Assembly: GCA_964475955.1 (NCBI GenBank)
Contig: CAYYZY010000120.1
Coordinates: 1-24,198, forward strand
Length of the DNA stretch: 24,198 nt
Direction of reading: 5' to 3'
DNA from: DATKZH01 sp964475955
GTDB lineage: Bacteria; Planctomycetota; Planctomycetia; Pirellulales; Thermoguttaceae
Shown: positions 6,211 through 14,437 of the stretch, piece after piece
How positions within the stretch are numbered: the first letter of the stretch is position 1
Layout of the letters: each line of letters begins with the position of its first letter
Notes under the pieces: model-generated
The model's input: only the letters and a program-made list of their open reading frames with translations
What the model was told of the DNA's origin: nothing
The model's database searches: none
Position numbers and translations under genes: made by a program

Positions 6211-7845
6211 TCAATCGTCCGGCCCGCCAGGCACGATGGGCACGTGGACCACGGTGGGGCGATCGGCCGCCAGCGCTTCGCGGAGCGCGGGCACTAGGCC
6301 GTCGGTCTCCTCCACGCGAATACCCCGGCAGCCGAACCCTTCGGCCACCCGGTCGAGTCGCGTGGGGCCCAGCGTGCTGTACAGCGGGCCGCCGTAGTTC
6401 TTCGTCTGCCCGCTCGCCGAGATCCCCCAACGCTCGTCGTCGGCCACCACGGCGACAAACGGCAGCCCCTGGCGCGACGCACACTCCAACTCGGCCACCG
6501 TGAAAGTGAACGCCCCGTCACCGGAGAGCAGGACCACGGGCCGATCGGGATAGAGCGCCCGGGCCGAGAGCGCGCCGGGGAGCCCCCATCCGACCACGCC
6601 GCTCGCACCGCAGGTGATCCAGTGGCCGGGCAGGCGGTCGAGGAGGAGTTGGTGGAACCACTGGCCGATGTTGCCGGCGTCGACCAACAGCACGGTCTCG
6701 TCGGTGAGGACTTCGCCGATGGCCAGGGCGACGTCGCGCCCGTTCGTGCCGGGCGCGAACTTGTCGGCCGCCGCTAGGCACTCGGCCCGGAAGTCGTCGC
6801 GGCGGCGCCGGGCCTCGGCCAACCATTCGGCGCTCGGCCGGCTTCCGAGGCGCCGGCACGCCTCGGCCAGTTGCGCCAGCACCGCCCCCGGCGAAGCGTG
6901 GATGCCGAGCCCGACCTCCCGGCCCGCGCGCAAGCGGGTTTCGTCGGCGTGGATCCGGACCACGGTCGCGTCGTCGCGCACGACCGGCGGCGCGAGTTGG
7001 CCCACGCGGTAGTCGAACTCGGCCCCGGCGAGGAGGAGCAGGTCGGCGTCGGGAAGCAGCCGCGCCCCGCCCGAGGCGGCCCCGATCGCGCCCAAAAACG
7101 GCTCGATCGGCTCCGGCACGCTGCCGCGGTCCCAGATCGGCGTCACCACGGGAATCGCCTGCTCGACGGCCAACTCCGCAAGCGCGCTCTCGCCCTGGGC
7201 GTAGTACACGCCGCTGCCGGCGACCAGCACGGGCCGCTCGGCCGATGCGATCCGCCGGGCGACGTCTTCGACGACCTCCTCATCGGCGGCGCCCTCGTGC
7301 CGCACGCGGCCGGACTGAACCGGCGAGCGGATGGCGTCGGCCGGGTCGACCTCGGCCGAGGCGACGTCGATCGGAAGCGACAGGTGCACCGGGCCCGGGC
7401 GGTCGGTGGTCGCCGCCGTGAACGCCTCGTGAACGATCTGGCCCGCGCGCTCGGGCACGTCGACCACCCGAGCGTACTTCGTGATCGGGACCGACATGGG
7501 CACCGGGTTGAAGTCCTGGAAGTCGCCGTAGCCGAGCCGGGCGTGCGGCGTGATGCCGGTGATGAGCATCATCGGGGCGCCGTCGAACCAGGCGTTCAAG
7601 ACGCCGGTCAGGGCGTTGGCGTGCGCGACGGCCCCGCTGACGGCGCACACGCCCACCGAGCGCGAAAGCCGTCCCGCGACTTCGGCCATGTAGGCGGCGG
7701 CCTGCTCGTTGCGCACGTCGATCATCCGCATCCCGGCGCGGCGACACGCCAGGTAGAACGGGTCGAGCCCGTGCCCGTTCAAGGTGGCGACAAACGGCAC
7801 GCCGCGTGCCTTCAGCTCCTCGACGACCAAGTCGGCGCCGGTCAT
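6211..7845 (-). CDS. Thiamine-diphosphate-dependent enzyme, acetolactate synthase-like
   Basis: A 544-aa cytoplasmic enzyme with the three-domain layout of the acetolactate synthase/benzoylformate decarboxylase family. The N-terminal Pyr domain carries the catalytic glutamate E47 in VRNEQAAAYMAE. A central domain follows, and the C-terminal PP domain has the ThDP/Mg motif from GDG at 442-444. Exactly 24 residues after GDG the usual NN is replaced by D469-D470 (VVADDERWG). ATG at 7845 is preceded by a strong GAGGAGG. The genes on both sides on the same strand (toroid-like protein 191 bases upstream, PhcB-like methyltransferase 46 bases downstream) are not branched-chain amino acid genes and no small regulatory subunit is nearby, so true acetolactate synthesis is unlikely. 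A 2-oxo acid decarboxylase or carboligase role is likely; the substrate is unknown. Confidence 0.85.
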   Translation of the reverse strand: MTGADLVVEELKARGVPFVATLNGHGLDPFYLACRRAGMRMIDVRNEQAAAYMAEVAGRLSRSVGVCAVSGAVAHANALTGVLNAWFDGAPMMLITGITPHARLGYGDFQDFNPVPMSVPITKYARVVDVPERAGQIVHEAFTAATTDRPGPVHLSLPIDVASAEVDPADAIRSPVQSGRVRHEGAADEEVVEDVARRIASAERPVLVAGSGVYYAQGESALAELAVEQAIPVVTPIWDRGSVPEPIEPFLGAIGAASGGARLLPDADLLLLAGAEFDYRVGQLAPPVVRDDATVVRIHADETRLRAGREVGLGIHASPGAVLAQLAEACRRLGSRPSAEWLAEARRRRDDFRAECLAAADKFAPGTNGRDVALAIGEVLTDETVLLVDAGNIGQWFHQLLLDRLPGHWITCGASGVVGWGLPGALSARALYPDRPVVLLSGDGAFTFTVAELECASRQGLPFVAVVADDERWGISASGQTKNYGGPLYSTLGPTRLDRVAEGFGCRGIRVEETDGLVPALREALAADRPTVVHVPIVPGGPDD

Positions 7846-7925
7846 GGGTTGTTCCTCCTCGTCCAGGGTTTGGGTTGGCCGTGACGTTTACGCCAAAATC
7901 ACCGTGCGCGATTCGGCGACACCCG

Positions 7926-7999
7926 CTGTAGGGAACGTCGTCCGCGGCGCTTGCGCGTCTTTCACAGGTCCACAGGGGCACAGAGGCCGTTCCCTGCAG
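7926..7999. repeat. Spaced inverted repeat between toroid-like and ThDP genes
   Basis: CTGTAGGGAACG (7926-7937) and CGTTCCCTGCAG (7988-7999) pair at 11 of 12 positions across a 50-base interior. The interior holds CCACAGGGGCACAGAGG, related to sequence in the 2889-3333 repeat cluster. I read it as a dispersed intergenic element. It would form a hairpin in a transcript reading from the toroid-like gene into the ThDP gene. Confidence 0.55.
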
Positions 8000-8036
8000 T
8001 CGCATCCCGCGCGCCGCGCAGGCTCACGCGCGCACG

Positions 8037-9248
8037 TCACACGCCCTCGCCCGTTGCCATCTGCCACGCGGCCACGCCCTGCTCGATGCTCTGCATTTCG
8101 CCGAGAAACTCACCGGTGATCTCTTCCGGGGGGAGGAATATGGTTTGGGGGTTGCCGGTCGGCTCGGGCGGGACCCAAACGGTGCCCCCCACCGGCTTGT
8201 AGCTGTACGCAGCTTCCGGGACGGCGTCGCTCAACGGGTAGTGCATTCCGGGCCAACCGCCGTCGGGGAGTTGGTTGTCGAGGAACGTGAACAGGGCGAC
8301 GCGCTCGGCCGCCCGGTAGGCCGTTTCCAGCGTTTCCCCGTCGCCCAGGCCGTGCTCGACCAGCACCCGCATCAACTCGCCGACGCCCCAGCCGACCTTG
8401 CACTTGGAGGGCCAAAGGTACGTGTCGAGCGGCATCTGCGACTCGAAGTCGAGCAGCGCCAGGGCGGCGTCGAGATACGGCCGGGCCTTGGCCTCCGGAT
8501 CGTTCCACTGGGTGACCATCACGTCGTAGAGCACGGCCAGGTAGGCCATGGCCGTACCGACCTGCCAGAACTCCTGCCGCGGCCGCTGGAGGTCGAGCAC
8601 CTTGCCGATCCGCTCGCCGGGCCCGATCTCGGTAACCAGCTCGCCGCCCGGCGTCATCTGGCTGTAGAGCCGGCCTCGGGCCAGGTACTCGTGGTTGGCC
8701 TCGATCCAAGTGCGCACCCACTCCCCGGCGGCCAGCGCCGGGTCGCGCATGTCGAGCGCGACCATCAGGTGGCCGAAGAACGTGGTGTTCAGGCTGCCGA
8801 TCGTCGGCTGCTCCTCCACGCGGTTCGGGTCGTCGCCGATGTAGTTGAACACGCCGCCGGAAGGGCCGTGCTGGTACTGGAGGATGCGTTCGATCACGCC
8901 GGGCTGCCGGATCACCGGGTGGTCGATCCACACGGCCACCTTGCCGAAAGTCGCCGCCCGGTACACCCGCTGCACGTCCTTGTAGCCCGGCGGTTCGCCG
9001 GGGAGGTAGAAGTCGCGGTTCTCCCGGAGGGTTTCGCTCTGCACCCAGTCGAAGAGCCGGGCGAGAAGATCGCGATCGACGCCCGCCGCGTACATCCCCC
9101 AAGATGCCTTCGACACGTAGCTGAGGCTCGGCTCGCCGAGGATCGGCCCGTTCGGCGCGATGCGGCCGACGAGGAAGTGCGCGCCCCGGGCCAAGGCGAC
9201 CCGCATGGCCCCCGACAGGTGCCCCGGATCGGCGATTCGCCAGGCCAT
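8037..9248 (-). CDS. Alpha/alpha-toroid-like protein, function unknown
   Basis: A 403-aa protein with no signal peptide that reads as a run of helices typical of alpha/alpha-toroid folds (terpene cyclase, prenyltransferase-beta and related families). The LPDGGWPG segment near residue 338 resembles the QW-type motif at the turns of such toroids, and blocks such as RRLW-like helix starts, QYQHGPSGGVFNYIG and WPSKCKVGWGVGELMRV recur at intervals suggesting repeats. No DxDD or DDxxD cyclase motif is visible, so I do not call it a terpene cyclase. The start at 9248 (MAWRIADPG) has AGGAGA six bases upstream; the longer frame to 9329 lacks this. It is the first gene of a probable three-gene minus-strand set with the ThDP enzyme and PhcB-like methyltransferase. 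Its role may be sensing, binding or processing their substrate. Confidence 0.65.
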   Translation of the reverse strand: MAWRIADPGHLSGAMRVALARGAHFLVGRIAPNGPILGEPSLSYVSKASWGMYAAGVDRDLLARLFDWVQSETLRENRDFYLPGEPPGYKDVQRVYRAATFGKVAVWIDHPVIRQPGVIERILQYQHGPSGGVFNYIGDDPNRVEEQPTIGSLNTTFFGHLMVALDMRDPALAAGEWVRTWIEANHEYLARGRLYSQMTPGGELVTEIGPGERIGKVLDLQRPRQEFWQVGTAMAYLAVLYDVMVTQWNDPEAKARPYLDAALALLDFESQMPLDTYLWPSKCKVGWGVGELMRVLVEHGLGDGETLETAYRAAERVALFTFLDNQLPDGGWPGMHYPLSDAVPEAAYSYKPVGGTVWVPPEPTGNPQTIFLPPEEITGEFLGEMQSIEQGVAAWQMATGEGV

Positions 9249-9431
9249 GGTGGTCTCCTGCGTCGAAGGGTCGAGGCGTGCGTCGCCCCGCACTTCCGCG
9301 ACGCCACGCGCCCTGCCAGGATACCGCAAGCCGCGCCATGGGGGAAGTGACGCGCGGCCGGCGAGATGGGGGAACTCCCGGCGCCGGGCCCTACCGCCGG
9401 CCCGAAGACCGGCGCATCGACGGCCGCCCGG

Positions 9432-11048
9432 TCACTGGCTTCGCCAGAAGCCGGGCACGAAGAGGACGAGGATCACGAACAGCTCCAGCCGGCCGAGCAT
9501 CATCAGGATGATGAACAGCCCCTTCGTCCACGGCGTGAAATTGGTGTAGTTCTGCCGAGGGCCGATCACACCCAGTCCCGGGCCGATGTTGTTCAACGTG
9601 GCGGCCACGCAGCCGGCGGCGTCGCGAAGCTTGTGCTCGGCCCCGTGCCCCTCGTCAATCCACGTGCTCTCCGGCTCCAGGGTGATCGTGAACAGCCAAC
9701 TGGCGACGAAGATGGCCACGATCAACCCGAAGTAGACCGGCACGGCCCGGCGCAGGTGTTGTTCCTCGATCGGCTCCCCACCCAGGCGCAGCGGCCGGAC
9801 CACCCGAGGGTGATAGGCCCGTTCGACCTCCAGGCGGAGGATCTTCACGAAGAGGATGTGGCGGATCACCTTCAGGCCCCCGCCGGTGCTGCCCGCGCAA
9901 CCGCCGACGAACATCAGCACCAGCAACAGGCCGCAGGCGAAGCTGTTCCACTGGTCGAAATCGTCGGTGCAGAAGCCCGTGGTCGTCATGATGGAAACGA
10001 CCTGGAACAGGCCGAAACGGACCGCGCGCAGCGCGGGATACGGATCGTCGGCCGTGGCCGTTCCGCCGTTGACGGGGGTATCCGCGGTGCCGTACCGGTC
10101 GAAGTCGCCGGGGTAGAAGGCCAGTCCGACGGCGACCACGGCGGCGGTGGCCACGAGGATCAGGGTGACGTAGGTGCGCCACTCGACGTCGCGCACCAGC
10201 CGGCCCGCCTGCCCGATGGCGACGCAGTAGAGCAGCATGAAGTTCGTGCCGGCCAGGAGCATGAAGACGACGACCGTCATCTCGATCATCGTACCGCCCA
10301 GCGCCGGATCGGTCGTGAAGTGGCCGATCGAGGCGTTGTACGTGCTGAAGCCGCCGGTGGCCATGGTCCCGAAGGCGTGGCAGAACGCGTCGAACGGCGA
10401 CAACCCCTGCACCAGAAGCAGCACGGCCAAAAGCGCGTTCAACCCCACGTACGTGAAGAACAGGATCCAGGCCGTGTGCTGCATCCGGGCCTGGGGCGTG
10501 GAATAGCTCGGGCCGGGCATCTCGGCGCGCATCATCGCCTTGCCCGCCGAGCCCTGGCCCAGGATGGCCACGAACAGCACGATGATGCCCAGGCCGCCCA
10601 GAAAGTGCGTGCTGGAGCGCCAGAAGAGGATGCACCGCGACACGAGCTCCGGGTCTTCCAGCTCGGTGAGCACGGTCGCGCCCGTGGTGCTGAACCCGCT
10701 CTGGGCCTCGAACATCCCGTCGACGATGCTCATCGGTACGCCCGGCTTCCGGCACGTGCCGCTGAGCACGAACGGCAGCGCGCCGAGCACCGTGGCCAGC
10801 ACCCAACTGAGCCCCACCACGGCCATCGCCTCTTTGCGAAAGAGTTGGCCTTGGCAGCGGCGTCCGAAGTACCGCAGCACGCCGGCGACCGCGAAGCACG
10901 CGGCGATCGACGCCAGGAGGCCGAAGAAACCTTTGCGCTCCTGGGCCCACTCGCCTTCGATCACGGCCCAGGGAAGGCTGAAGGCCATCGAGGCGCCGAT
11001 CAGCACCGCCACCAGGCTGAGGAGCTTACAGAGCAGGCGCCGGTTCAT
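9432..11048 (-). CDS. trkH: Trk potassium uptake channel subunit TrkH
   Basis: A 538-aa inner-membrane protein of the TrkH/KtrB/HKT superfamily that carries potassium in partnership with the cytoplasmic gating protein TrkA. The four pore-loop motifs are visible in order: QSGFSTTGAT, GTMATGGFSTYNAS, SIMTTTGFCTDDFD and NNIGPGLG, each with the glycine that builds the selectivity filter. Ten or more hydrophobic segments surround them, and GGCAGSTGGGLKVIR marks the usual gating-loop region after pore 3. Length fits the family. The ATG at 11048 begins MNRRLLCKLLSLVAVLIGASM with GGGGA just upstream. A 60-base gap separates it from trkA, and both are clearly one operon. Confidence 0.95.
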   Translation of the reverse strand: MNRRLLCKLLSLVAVLIGASMAFSLPWAVIEGEWAQERKGFFGLLASIAACFAVAGVLRYFGRRCQGQLFRKEAMAVVGLSWVLATVLGALPFVLSGTCRKPGVPMSIVDGMFEAQSGFSTTGATVLTELEDPELVSRCILFWRSSTHFLGGLGIIVLFVAILGQGSAGKAMMRAEMPGPSYSTPQARMQHTAWILFFTYVGLNALLAVLLLVQGLSPFDAFCHAFGTMATGGFSTYNASIGHFTTDPALGGTMIEMTVVVFMLLAGTNFMLLYCVAIGQAGRLVRDVEWRTYVTLILVATAAVVAVGLAFYPGDFDRYGTADTPVNGGTATADDPYPALRAVRFGLFQVVSIMTTTGFCTDDFDQWNSFACGLLLVLMFVGGCAGSTGGGLKVIRHILFVKILRLEVERAYHPRVVRPLRLGGEPIEEQHLRRAVPVYFGLIVAIFVASWLFTITLEPESTWIDEGHGAEHKLRDAAGCVAATLNNIGPGLGVIGPRQNYTNFTPWTKGLFIILMMLGRLELFVILVLFVPGFWRSQ

Positions 11049-11108
11049 CGTTCCCCGCCGGTTGTGTGCGTCTGGGATGCGCGCTCCAGAAGGTTGCCCG
11101 GTTTGGAC

Positions 11109-12464
11109 CTAGCCGGTCGCGCCGTCGGGACTGAACAGGCGGACGGTGTCCTCGACCACCGCGTCCTGGACCAGCGCCACGACGGTGTCGCCCGGGCGAA
11201 GCCGGTCGTCGGCGCCGGGCACCTTCACGTAGTTCTCGCGGATCACCGCGGCGATCAGGCACAAGCGGGGGAAGGGGACCTTGGCCAGCACGTGCTCGGT
11301 GGTCGGCGCCCCGGCGACCACCTCGATCTCCAAAACGTCGATGTCGCCGCCCGACGAAAGCGGCATCCGCGAAATCACGGGACCCGTGTTCAAAAAGCCC
11401 AGAACCTGCTTGGCGACGACCTCGCGCGGGCTGATGGCCCGGTCGACGCCCAGCTTGCCGACCACGTTGGCGTAGTCAGGGCGTGTGACGATGCCCAGGA
11501 TCGTCTCCGCGCCCAACTCCTTGGCTTCGACGCAGGCCATGATGTTGTCTTCGTCGTCGCCGATGCAGGCCACGAACACGTCGGCGTTGCCCACCCGCTC
11601 CTCCTCCAAGTCGGCACGGCGCCGGGCGTCGGCGTTCACGACCGTGGCGTGCTTGAAGTGGGCGGCCAGGAACTCGCACCGCTCCCGGTTCGTCTCCATC
11701 AATACGACCGCGCAGCGACGCCCTTCGAGCACGCGGGCCAGGTGGTAGCCCGTCTCCCCGCCGCCGGCGATCACCACCCCCAGCTTGCGCGGCGGCACGA
11801 CCTCGAACATGCCCTTGACGTCGTCGATGTCTTCCCGGGTGCCGATCAGCGAGATCCGGTCGCCCACGGCGATCTCGTCCTCCGCCTGGGCCAGCGACAG
11901 CTTCTGGTTGCGATAGATCGACCCGATGCGCACTCCCTTGGGAAACTCCAGCTCCTTCAGCGGCACGCCCACGGCGGGACTCTTCTCGGCGATCGCCACC
12001 TCCTGCATCTCCAGTTCGCCGCGCGCGAAGTTCTCCACGGCGATCGAGCCGGGGTGCCGGATCTCGCGCGCAAGCTCCATCGCCGACAAGTGCTCGAGGC
12101 TCAACAGCCGGTCGATCTTGAAGTGGCGCTGGTAGTCGAACGTGCTCAGGTCGCGGAAGACCGGCGCGTAGACGCGGGCGACGGCGCGCCGCGCCCCCAT
12201 CGCTTTGGCGATGCTGCCGGCGATCATGTTCGCTTCATCGTTGCCGGTGACCGCCAGGCACAGGTCGGCCCCGGCGACCCCCGCCTGAAAAAGCACGCTC
12301 GACTGCGCCGCCGACCCGGCGACCGCCCGAACGTCGAGCTCGTCGTTCGCCCGCTGCGTGGCGCCGGGGTCGTTGTCCACCACGGTCACGCTGTGCCGGT
12401 GCAGGCAGAGCATCTCGGCGATCGAGGTGCCGACGGTACCCGCCCCCAGAACCACGATCCTCAT
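11109..12464 (-). CDS. trkA: Trk potassium uptake regulator TrkA, two RCK domains
   Basis: A 451-aa cytoplasmic regulator that binds NAD(H) or nucleotides and gates the TrkH channel. It has two RCK units: the first opens with GAGTVG (residues 7-12) and the acidic residue D30 at the end of strand 2, the second opens with GGGETG (234-239) and uses the glutamate in LMETNRER. Each is followed by a TrkA_C-type domain (IGSIYRNQKLSLAQAEDEI and AAVIRENYVKVPGADDRLRPGD). Length is the standard full-length TrkA. The start at 12464 (MRIVVLGAG) has AGGGA seven bases upstream and follows the 63-aa membrane peptide by 10 bases; the frame open to 12557 overlaps that gene and is rejected. Confidence 0.95.
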   Translation of the reverse strand: MRIVVLGAGTVGTSIAEMLCLHRHSVTVVDNDPGATQRANDELDVRAVAGSAAQSSVLFQAGVAGADLCLAVTGNDEANMIAGSIAKAMGARRAVARVYAPVFRDLSTFDYQRHFKIDRLLSLEHLSAMELAREIRHPGSIAVENFARGELEMQEVAIAEKSPAVGVPLKELEFPKGVRIGSIYRNQKLSLAQAEDEIAVGDRISLIGTREDIDDVKGMFEVVPPRKLGVVIAGGGETGYHLARVLEGRRCAVVLMETNRERCEFLAAHFKHATVVNADARRRADLEEERVGNADVFVACIGDDEDNIMACVEAKELGAETILGIVTRPDYANVVGKLGVDRAISPREVVAKQVLGFLNTGPVISRMPLSSGGDIDVLEIEVVAGAPTTEHVLAKVPFPRLCLIAAVIRENYVKVPGADDRLRPGDTVVALVQDAVVEDTVRLFSPDGATG

Positions 12465-12474
12465 CGGCCGTCCC

Positions 12475-12666
12475 TCACTGGTACCAGATGCCCAATTGAA
12501 GCACGACGAACACCGCCACCATGAAGCCGACGATCCACGTGCCGATCCGCATCGCATGGCGGAGGATCGGTTCCATGGCCTCGTGACGCGTGGCCGCGTA
12601 GACCAGGCTCACCGCGATCACCAGGGGCAACGCGAACCAGAGGTCGTTGTTCAATAAGCTCTGCAT
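12475..12666 (-). CDS. 63-aa membrane peptide in the Trk operon
   Basis: A small protein of two predicted membrane helices: LWFALPLVIAVSLVYAA (about residues 10-26) and IGTWIVGFMVAVFVVLQLGIW (about 42-62), joined by the charged loop TRHEAMEPILRHAMR. It sits 10 bases before trkA and 40 bases after the DUF6677-like gene, so it is very likely translated in the same operon. I recall similar short two-helix proteins beside trk genes in planctomycetes but do not know a name. An accessory or stabilising peptide of the potassium channel is an inference from position. The Shine-Dalgarno is weak. Confidence 0.65.
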   Translation of the reverse strand: MQSLLNNDLWFALPLVIAVSLVYAATRHEAMEPILRHAMRIGTWIVGFMVAVFVVLQLGIWYQ

Positions 12667-12706
12667 GGAAACATGCTCTTTCGGGCGTGCGGGCGAGGGG
12701 GGCCGG

Positions 12707-13294
12707 TCAGGACTTGCCGGGGTCGTCTTCCGGGTCCTGGTCGTCGTCTTCGTCGTGCTTCTCGGGAAAGACGGGGCCGCCCCAGGCGTCGTAGATCGCC
12801 AGGACGTTCAGCAGCCCGGCCACCATCGTGTAAACGGTGGCGAACTCCCAGGCGCGGGGGAGCCTGGCGTGGAGTGTGTCCAGCGTGAAGGGGGGGCGTT
12901 GGTCGCGCCAATCGTTCGGGTCGGCGGCCAGTTCCGGAGGGGCCATGAAGTAGTGGAACAAGGGCCGCCTCCCGGCGCGCACGCGATACGCCTGCACCAG
13001 GGCCGGCAAGGCCGGGAGCCCCACGCCGATCTGGCAGATGTACGGCAGCCGGCGATCACCGGGGCGCCACGAGGCGTACACCGCGCGGCCCCAGCCCAAC
13101 TCGCTATTGCCCCCCAGGTACACCCCATACAGGAAGGTGCCCATGATGCAGACGAAAAACAGGATCGCCTTGGCCGTGCGGCCCTGGTAGAAGTGGCCCA
13201 GCCCGGGTACAAGCCAGGCCAAGAGCGCGGCCGTCGCCGGGTCGCGCAACTCGACCGACCGCTCCTCTTCCGCTCGGGAGGGTTCCTTGCTCAC
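12707..13294 (-). CDS. Membrane protein, probably DUF6677 family
   Basis: A 195-aa inner-membrane protein. After a charged N-terminus (KEPSRAEEERSVELRDP) comes AALLAWLVPGLGHFYQGR, the PG.GHFY.G signature shared with TM2-type proteins, then hydrophobic segments at about 41-60 and 150-170. It ends in an acidic tail EKHDEDDDQDPEDDPGK. From memory this matches the planctomycete family DUF6677, function unknown. Translation starts at GTG (13294), supported by GGAGGT nine bases upstream. It is the first gene of the Trk operon, 40 bases before the 63-aa peptide. The link to potassium uptake is positional only. Confidence 0.75.
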   Translation of the reverse strand: MSKEPSRAEEERSVELRDPATAALLAWLVPGLGHFYQGRTAKAILFFVCIMGTFLYGVYLGGNSELGWGRAVYASWRPGDRRLPYICQIGVGLPALPALVQAYRVRAGRRPLFHYFMAPPELAADPNDWRDQRPPFTLDTLHARLPRAWEFATVYTMVAGLLNVLAIYDAWGGPVFPEKHDEDDDQDPEDDPGKS

Positions 13295-13359
13295 CGCCTA
13301 TGCACCTCCACGCTCGACCCAGCCACCCCGATCGCCCAGGGACCCAAAAACAAACTAGC

Positions 13360-13397
13360 CGCAGACTTCTGCTCCCTGTTGGAAAGAGAAGTCTGCG
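13360..13397. repeat. Inverted repeat in the leader of the Trk operon
   Basis: CGCAGACTTCT (13360-13370) and AGAAGTCTGCG (13387-13397) form a perfect 11-bp stem with a 16-base loop. It lies 66 bases upstream of the GTG start at 13294 and downstream of the promoter-like site at 13437-13465, so it would be in the leader RNA. It is also 170 bases past the stop of the basic protein gene at 13568 and could be a dispersed repeat or a terminator for that gene; no U-tract follows. Confidence 0.7.
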
Positions 13398-13436
13398 ACC
13401 GGGGGGCCTGACCTCATCATTCGCACAATCCCTACC

Positions 13437-13465
13437 ATTTTAGCCGTCAGCCCCGCCTTTGCCAG
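13437..13465 (-). promoter_or_regulatory. Possible promoter of the Trk operon
   Basis: CTGGCA (13465-13460), a 17-bp spacer and TAAAAT (13442-13437) on the minus strand. This would give a leader of about 135 bases containing the 11-bp hairpin. Four of six -35 bases and five of six -10 bases match consensus. Confidence 0.35.
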
Positions 13466-13567
13466 AGGAGTTCTTTCCCGCGATCAGGCCCGCGTCCCTG
13501 CGGCCGGAAAAGAACAAGGGGGCGGACCTCAACCGACGATCCGCCCCCCCATTCCGGCTGCCGCTGC

Positions 13568-14095
13568 TTATTGCGCGAGTTCTGCCGCAGCGGCTGGCTC
13601 GTCGCTCGCTACGTGTCCCTCTCCCCCGAAAGAGTGGTCGGTCGAGTCGGCCGGGCGCTCGGAGGCCGTCGCCGGCCCGTTCTCGCCAGCGGCGCACTTC
13701 GCGTAGCCCAGCTTCTTGAGCACCTCGAGGATCTCGCTACAGGTAGGAAACATGCGCCCGCTGGTCCGCTTGTACTCCTCCAACGCGCTCATGAACTCGA
13801 GCTCTTCGTCGGAGTAGTCGCGCTCGCAGGTCGTCGGGTCGATCTGGCGGCGCCGATTGACCTTCGCCCGACGTTGGATCTTCCGACGCTCCACGCCCAC
13901 CGGCTCGCTCTTCTTGCGCCGGTCGGCCTTGTTACGACGATCACCGCTCGAGCGGCGCTCGACGGTTACCTCCTTGTCCGATCCCTTCGCCTTGGCCGCG
14001 GGCTTCTTCGTGGCGGCTGCCTTGCCCCTGCTGGAGCCCTTTCGAGTCGTCTTCGACTTGCTGGCGGTGGTCTTCTTGGTCTTCGCTGAGGCCAC
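13568..14095 (-). CDS. Basic histone-tail-like protein with ERR/DRR repeats
   Basis: A 175-aa protein in three parts. Residues 1-42 are a lysine/alanine/threonine/serine tail (KTKKTTASKSK, KAAATKKPAAKAK) like the tails of histone H1 and bacterial HC1/HupB-type DNA-binding proteins. Residues 43-85 are arginine-rich with ERR and DRR repeats. Residues 86-133 (DPTTCERDYSDEELEF...GRMFPTCSEILEVLKKLGY) form a compact helical domain that I recall as widespread in planctomycetes. The acidic, alanine-rich C-terminus is low complexity. GTG at 14095 is chosen because GGGAGAGGA lies directly upstream and the frame beyond it, open to 14383, is not protein-like. Nucleic-acid binding, possibly in chromosome compaction or ribosome or RNA interaction, is an inference from composition. 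Confidence 0.75.
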   Translation of the reverse strand: MASAKTKKTTASKSKTTRKGSSRGKAAATKKPAAKAKGSDKEVTVERRSSGDRRNKADRRKKSEPVGVERRKIQRRAKVNRRRQIDPTTCERDYSDEELEFMSALEEYKRTSGRMFPTCSEILEVLKKLGYAKCAAGENGPATASERPADSTDHSFGGEGHVASDEPAAAAELAQ

Positions 14096-14437
14096 AGTCC
14101 TCTCCCACGTTAGGGTACGAGACAGGAGGGCGCAGAACGCACCACTGACCGGGAAGATCGACCCCAGGGCATGGCAATCTTGAACGTCTAGGCAATCTGC
14201 ATGGTTTTGCGATTTTGCGTAATATGCGCGGGGATTGCGGCTGACACAACGGCGCGGGTTGTGCGACGGAAGCCGAGCCGCAGACACCTCCGTGGAGGGG
14301 GCTTCGCCGCCTTGACGATCCCGAGAGACGGCACCCGGTTCGCGGCCCGACGCCTGGCCATCCAGCCACACACCCGGCGGCACGCGTGAGGCGAACCTCG
14401 CCGACTCAATCCTTGCCGTGGAAGCAGGAACCGGTCG
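14096..14437. other. Gene-free stretch upstream of the basic protein gene
   Basis: No gene is supported here. It contains an AT-richer island at about 14205-14230 and a direct repeat GGCAATCT at 14173-14180 and 14191-14198 (period 18) that could be part of a control region for the gene at 14095. No convincing -35/-10 pair was found. Confidence 0.4.

Noticed and set aside
8037..9248. Terpene or squalene cyclase
   Set aside because: The helical toroid look is present, but neither DxDD nor DDxxD motifs were found.
9318..9346. Promoter TTCCCC-N17-TATCCT before the toroid-like gene
   Set aside because: The -35 box matches consensus too poorly to list.
9366..12524. 1052-codon open frame on the plus strand
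   Set aside because: It lies opposite trkH and trkA, whose motifs are unmistakable, and its translation is rich in H, D, R and Q as expected from an antisense frame of GC-rich genes.
14096..14383. N-terminal extension of the basic protein
   Set aside because: No protein-like sequence; the GTG at 14095 has a Shine-Dalgarno directly before it.
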